DNA of 64,000 bases from Streptomyces roseoverticillatus (GTDB lineage: Bacteria > Actinomycetota > Actinomycetes > Streptomycetales > Streptomycetaceae). Of the stretch, positions 61,029 to 64,000 are shown piece by piece. The position numbers and the translations under genes were made by a program. Where the stretch lies: NCBI RefSeq assembly GCF_000719265.1, contig NZ_JOFL01000024.1:1-64000 (forward strand), given 5' to 3'. A model generated the notes under the pieces. It saw only the letters and a program-made list of their open reading frames with translations, was not told where the DNA came from and did not search any database. Every line of letters starts with the position of its first letter. Position 1 is the first letter of the stretch.

Positions 61029-61337
61029 TTACTTGCTGATGGCGAAGCGCATCAGCGCGTGCTCGTCGCCCTGCTTGATTTTCCCCGTCTGGTTGTCACC
61101 GCTGTGGGCGAGGGAGCCGTTGCCCATGGGGTTGAGGGAGTCGAGGCCGGCCAGGCGGACGGGGTCCGAGCCCTGCATGGCGATGGCTATCAGGTCGAGG
61201 CCCGTGCCGGCCTTGCGGCGAAGCATGCCCATGACACCGTCGCTGCCGCCGGCTGTGGGGTCCCACGACACACCGATGGACAGGTGGGTGACTCCGTCCA
61301 GGTCTGCCGGGCCGTCTTCCTTGGTGAGCGTGATCAT
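61029..61337 (-). CDS. TerD-like protein, C-terminally truncated
   Basis: A 102-residue protein starting MITLTKEDGPADLDGVTHLS, then VSWDPTAGGSDGVMG and DLIAIAMQGSDPVRLAGLDS, followed by HSGDNQTG. This is the N-terminal half of a TerD/TerZ-type calcium-binding protein (normally 170-190 residues): the Asp residues in DLDLIA-like and SGDNQTG positions form the calcium sites. After GDNQTG the family continues with DDE.....V; here KIKQGDEHALMRFAISK ends it. It is either a shortened functional variant or a gene that lost its 3' half. Ter proteins act in tellurite and phage defence; the role here is unknown. Confidence 0.75.
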   Translation of the reverse strand: MITLTKEDGPADLDGVTHLSIGVSWDPTAGGSDGVMGMLRRKAGTGLDLIAIAMQGSDPVRLAGLDSLNPMGNGSLAHSGDNQTGKIKQGDEHALMRFAISK

Positions 61338-61552
61338 GTGTGGAGCAACTATCTGTGCAGGGGACTACAACACACACAGAGTGTGCCCGGCGCCTTTGCG
61401 GTTCCGGACGAGGGGGTCCCTTTGCCGTACGGGCCGGAGCGCCGCAGCACGGCAAGACGGCAGGGAGAGCGGTGCGGGCTTGCCGGGGCGTCGGGTGCGG
61501 CCGATGTCCCTCCCGTACCGAATGGAACATTCCGCCCCTACGGTGCCTGGGC

Positions 61553-62785
61553 ATGGACTCCACGCGAAGAACGATCCTGCGCGGTCTGGCCGCAGGGCCC
61601 CTGGCCGCAGCCGCCGGCGGCCTGCTCGTACCGTCCGCGGCACATGCCGCGCCCGGCGGTTTCGCCCTTGCGATGCGGCTCAGCCCGTCGCAGTACCACC
61701 GCAACTGGTCTGCCGCGGCCGACACCCTCCGCCGTCGCCTGGAACCCGCCGACCTGGTCAGGGACGTGCTGCGGCAGCCGGAGCGCACCGGTGGCCCGGT
61801 AGGCGACTGGCGTGACGGGGCCGGCAAGGGCGCCGAACCCACCCGCTTCGACTACGGCTTCTCCTGGGACCCGGACACCAAGGACCCGCACGGCAAACTG
61901 GACGGCAATACCGCTCAGTGGTATCCGCAGGGGATCAGCACCAGCGTCGACGGCTACGGCGGCACGGTGGGAGGCCGGAAGGTCGTCGCGGTCAGCTGGT
62001 ACGGCTACGAGAACTACGAGAACCGGGGCGCACGCATCAGCTTCATCGATGTGACCGGCGACCCGAAGCGGCCGCGCTACCGGCACGTTCTCCTGGTCGA
62101 GCCCAGCCAGCTGCAGGGCTCGGACACCGCCACCTTCAACCCGGTGATCATGCACGCGGGTGGCGTGGCCTGGGTCGGCAACTTCCTCTACGTAGCCAAC
62201 CTCCCCGGCCGACTGGCGCCTTTCAAGCAGGGCGGGGTGAGCGCCTTCGACCTCGCCCGGATGGTCAAGGTGAAGGGCGAGGACAAGCGCAAGGCGTTCG
62301 GCTACGACTACATCCTCCCCCTGCACCACCTCTACGAGAACCAGGGCGGCAGCACGCTGCGGCACTCGCAGCTGTCACTGGACCGCACCCGCCGTAACGA
62401 ACCCCACTCCCTCGTCGTCAGCGAGTTCCTCGAGGGCCGCAGGGGAAGGGTCGTGCGCTGGAACCTGAGCCCGGCCGGCTACCTGACCGACGGGCAGTCC
62501 GACGAGACCTGGACGTCCGAGTCCTACGTCCAGGGCGCGGTCGCCGTCGGCGACGACGCCTACTACGCGGCCAACGTCCGTGGCAGAAAAGGCCCCGAGG
62601 ACGCCAGGGCCCGCGCCCCGAAGGCGGGCCGGCTGTGGCTGCACCAGGGTCGTAAGGGCCGCCCGGAGAAGAGCGGCACGCTGGCCATCGGCCCCGAGGA
62701 CCTCAGCTACGACGCGGGCAGACTCTGGTGCCTGGCCGAGCATCCGGGCCTGCGGCGCGTCTACCGCATCAGACTCCACCGCTGA
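61553..62785 (+). CDS. Tat-exported protein of unknown function
   Basis: A 410-residue secreted protein. The N-terminus MDSTRRTILRGLAAGPLAAA has a twin-arginine motif (TRRTILRG), a hydrophobic core and an AHA-A cleavage site near residue 33. The mature part is rich in Tyr/Trp and Asp (FDYGFSWDPDTKDPHGKLDG; YGGTVGGRKVVAVSWYGYEN; ARISFIDVTGDPKRPRYRHV; AGGVAWVGNFLYVANLPGRL; GPEDLSYDAGRLWCLAEHPG), the look of a beta-propeller with repeated 'Y....' blades. Streptomyces encode many such Tat substrates of unknown role. Its transcript ends at a strong hairpin 18 nt after the stop. Confidence 0.85.
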   Translation: MDSTRRTILRGLAAGPLAAAAGGLLVPSAAHAAPGGFALAMRLSPSQYHRNWSAAADTLRRRLEPADLVRDVLRQPERTGGPVGDWRDGAGKGAEPTRFDYGFSWDPDTKDPHGKLDGNTAQWYPQGISTSVDGYGGTVGGRKVVAVSWYGYENYENRGARISFIDVTGDPKRPRYRHVLLVEPSQLQGSDTATFNPVIMHAGGVAWVGNFLYVANLPGRLAPFKQGGVSAFDLARMVKVKGEDKRKAFGYDYILPLHHLYENQGGSTLRHSQLSLDRTRRNEPHSLVVSEFLEGRRGRVVRWNLSPAGYLTDGQSDETWTSESYVQGAVAVGDDAYYAANVRGRKGPEDARARAPKAGRLWLHQGRKGRPEKSGTLAIGPEDLSYDAGRLWCLAEHPGLRRVYRIRLHR

Positions 62786-62802
62786 CCACCGGAACGGGGC
62801 CG

Positions 62803-62830
62803 GGCCGGGCCCACTGTCCTGGGCCCGGCC
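62803..62830 (+). terminator. Strong hairpin terminator
   Basis: GGCCGGGCCC, the 8-base loop ACTGTCCT, then GGGCCCGGCC: a perfect 10-bp GC stem 17 bp after the stop of the Tat-exported protein. Confidence 0.88.
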
Positions 62831-63007
62831 TGTCCGACTGTCGTATCGGCACCTGAAGGGCGCCACCCCGTCCAGACGAGGAATCCCCTACAAGGGAAAT
62901 CCCAACAAGCGCGCGAGATTGTCGGTGTGTCCGTTGGCAGACACCCCTGACCGGCTGCCCAACGGTATCCGGTCGCGTTTTTGTGATCGGCTCCGGGACT
63001 GTACAGG

Positions 63008-63367
63008 TCAAGCGTCAGGGTCAGTGTCGGCGCCGTCGAGCCGTACGAGAGGTGGGGGAGTCCAGTCCAACCCTTCCCTCTCCAATGTCGCCGAGATCCA
63101 TTTTCGGCCGGCTGCTCCCGCCACGTTCCAGGCCCAGTGCATCGGGCGCTTGTCCTTACGCCACGGCGGCCACCGACGCGTTGGCCGTACCCCGGCCGCA
63201 ATGTTGTGCACGAGGTCGGCAAGCCAAGCGATGCAGGCGACGTAGTCATCGTCCGGCCAGCTTTTCAGCGCTTCGCGGCGCCTGGCCATGCTGCGGATTT
63301 CAAGGACTGCCCGATGGGTCAGATAGGCGGCTGCCACCTGATCGTCAACCCGTCGCCTGCTTCCCAT
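63008..63367 (-). CDS. Small unknown protein
   Basis: A 119-residue cytosolic protein starting MGSRRRVDDQVAAAYLTHRA, with GGGGAG upstream of the ATG. Segments SWPDDDYVACIAWLADLVHN, IAAGVRPTRRWPPWRKDKRP and WISATLEREGLDWTPPPLVR indicate a helical fold with a conserved-looking Trp-rich centre. No family is recognised. Similar short proteins occur in Streptomyces near DNA-damage or toxin genes, but that gives no function. Confidence 0.7.
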   Translation of the reverse strand: MGSRRRVDDQVAAAYLTHRAVLEIRSMARRREALKSWPDDDYVACIAWLADLVHNIAAGVRPTRRWPPWRKDKRPMHWAWNVAGAAGRKWISATLEREGLDWTPPPLVRLDGADTDPDA

Positions 63368-63504
63368 CTGAGCTCCCCGCCCCCACCTGCACATATACGG
63401 AAAACACCAGCGAGCCGACCGGCGCCGGCCCAAGTGTCCCGCTGGCTGGGATGCATGGGCGTCAGAATGCGAGGAGCACGGACACGGCTAGCTAGGCTCT
63501 GCCC

Positions 63505-64000
63505 GTGTACAACTACCAAGATCCTTTTACTGCCTGCTATCCCGCCCTTCTGCCGTGGGCGCAGCCTTCCCGGCAGGACGATCTTCACCGTGCGGTGAGA
63601 GCTGCAGTGGAACGTTCGCTTGTGGCGCAGTGGGGTCACATAGCCCCGGAGAAACCGGCGACTGACGCCGACGTTCATGCGATCGTCGCCGCCCGTGACG
63701 CCTACATCCAGGGCTGGTTCGACGCCGTGATCCGCCCTGCTTTCCACTGGCCCCCACACGACAGGGGGTGGTCGTCCCCGTTGGGGTCATGGCTGGATGC
63801 CTCGAGCAGCCACGGCCGGGGCAGGGCCTTCCGTCACACCATCGCCGAGAACCTCGACTTCTTTGCCAGATTCGAGTTCTGCGCCACGCTGGACCTGGTG
63901 AGGTACGCCGAGCACGCCGCCCGAACGGGGACGGGAACAGCACGGCAACGGGCTGCCGATGCTACTGCTGAGGCCCTGCGGTGGGCGTGGGCCCGGCACG
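63505..64000 (+). CDS. Unknown protein, runs off the window
   Basis: From a GTG at 63505 an uninterrupted frame of 165 codons continues to the window end. It reads VYNYQDPFTACYPALLPWAQ, then RAAVERSLVAQWGHIAPEKP, FDAVIRPAFHWPPHDRGWSS, AENLDFFARFEFCATLDLVR and ends in DATAEALRWAWARH. The codon bias is good and the sequence is helical. No family is recognised. The preceding gap (63368-63504) is divergent with the gene at 63008-63367. Confidence 0.6.
   Translation, partial: MYNYQDPFTACYPALLPWAQPSRQDDLHRAVRAAVERSLVAQWGHIAPEKPATDADVHAIVAARDAYIQGWFDAVIRPAFHWPPHDRGWSSPLGSWLDASSSHGRGRAFRHTIAENLDFFARFEFCATLDLVRYAEHAARTGTGTARQRAADATAEALRWAWARH

Noticed and set aside
1..64000. CRISPR arrays, rRNA, riboswitches or replication origins
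   Set aside because: No spaced identical repeats, rRNA signatures, known riboswitch cores or DnaA-box clusters were seen on either strand.

Overview
The window is high-GC actinobacterial DNA and most probably comes from a Streptomyces chromosome, in an accessory (arm-like) region. The evidence is strong third-position GC bias, GTG starts, GGAG-type ribosome binding sites, a chaplin-like surface protein, a Tat-exported protein, an Rhs/YD toxin, DUF4913 and TerD-type genes, and many small Streptomyces-type proteins. There is no rRNA, no convincing tRNA and no CRISPR. Mobile-element relics (a group II intron reverse transcriptase, an IS630 transposase, an FtsK/TraB-like stub) and many frameshifted small genes point to decay and rearrangement.

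Layout. 0-6.3 kb: small exported proteins, an NmrA-type reductase, a chaplin-like gene, then the group II intron relic. 6.4-13.5 kb: a secreted TIM-barrel protein; a minus-strand coupled operon of uracil-DNA-glycosylase-like protein, amidohydrolase and S41 peptidase; divergent to it, a small propeptide-like protein and a cytosolic M14 carboxypeptidase. 14.0-18.0 kb: TAXI binding protein, B12-fold radical SAM enzyme and MFS transporter. 18.0-20.2 kb: gene debris.

21.3-28.2 kb holds the most striking locus. A 1363-residue membrane NRPS of the epsilon-poly-lysine-synthetase (Pls) architecture (A-T, then a membrane region with left-handed-helix-like segments) is followed by a diaminobutyrate-type aminotransferase and an extra aspartokinase. 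Together these would turn aspartate into 2,4-diaminobutyrate, given an aspartate-semialdehyde dehydrogenase supplied elsewhere, and polymerise it. The inferred product is a poly(diaminobutyrate)-like cationic homopolymer. Directly beyond it, on the opposite strand (28.5-31.3 kb), is a compact cyclodipeptide cluster: an NYH-type cyclodipeptide synthase, a cytochrome P450 and a SAM methyltransferase, overlapping by 4 nt and then separated by 8 nt.

32.5-41 kb: an MpaB-type oxygenase, then a belt of small SMI1/KNR4, DUF6086, RDD, crystallin-like and unknown genes, several with one-base frameshifts at homopolymers. 41-44.6 kb: AraC regulator with a PobA-like hydroxylase, and a MarR regulator divergent from NTF2-like genes with a clear palindromic operator. 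45.4-52.2 kb: a 2116-residue Rhs/YD protein with embedded FG-GAP repeats and a C-terminal putative toxin, followed with ATGA overlap by a candidate immunity gene. 52.3-64 kb: acylphosphatase, TetX-like monooxygenase, DUF4913 protein, PhyH dioxygenase, IS630 relic, GNAT, DinB, VOC, a Gly/Asp-tailed protein beside a truncated TerD, a Tat-exported protein with a strong terminator, and a gene running off the right edge.
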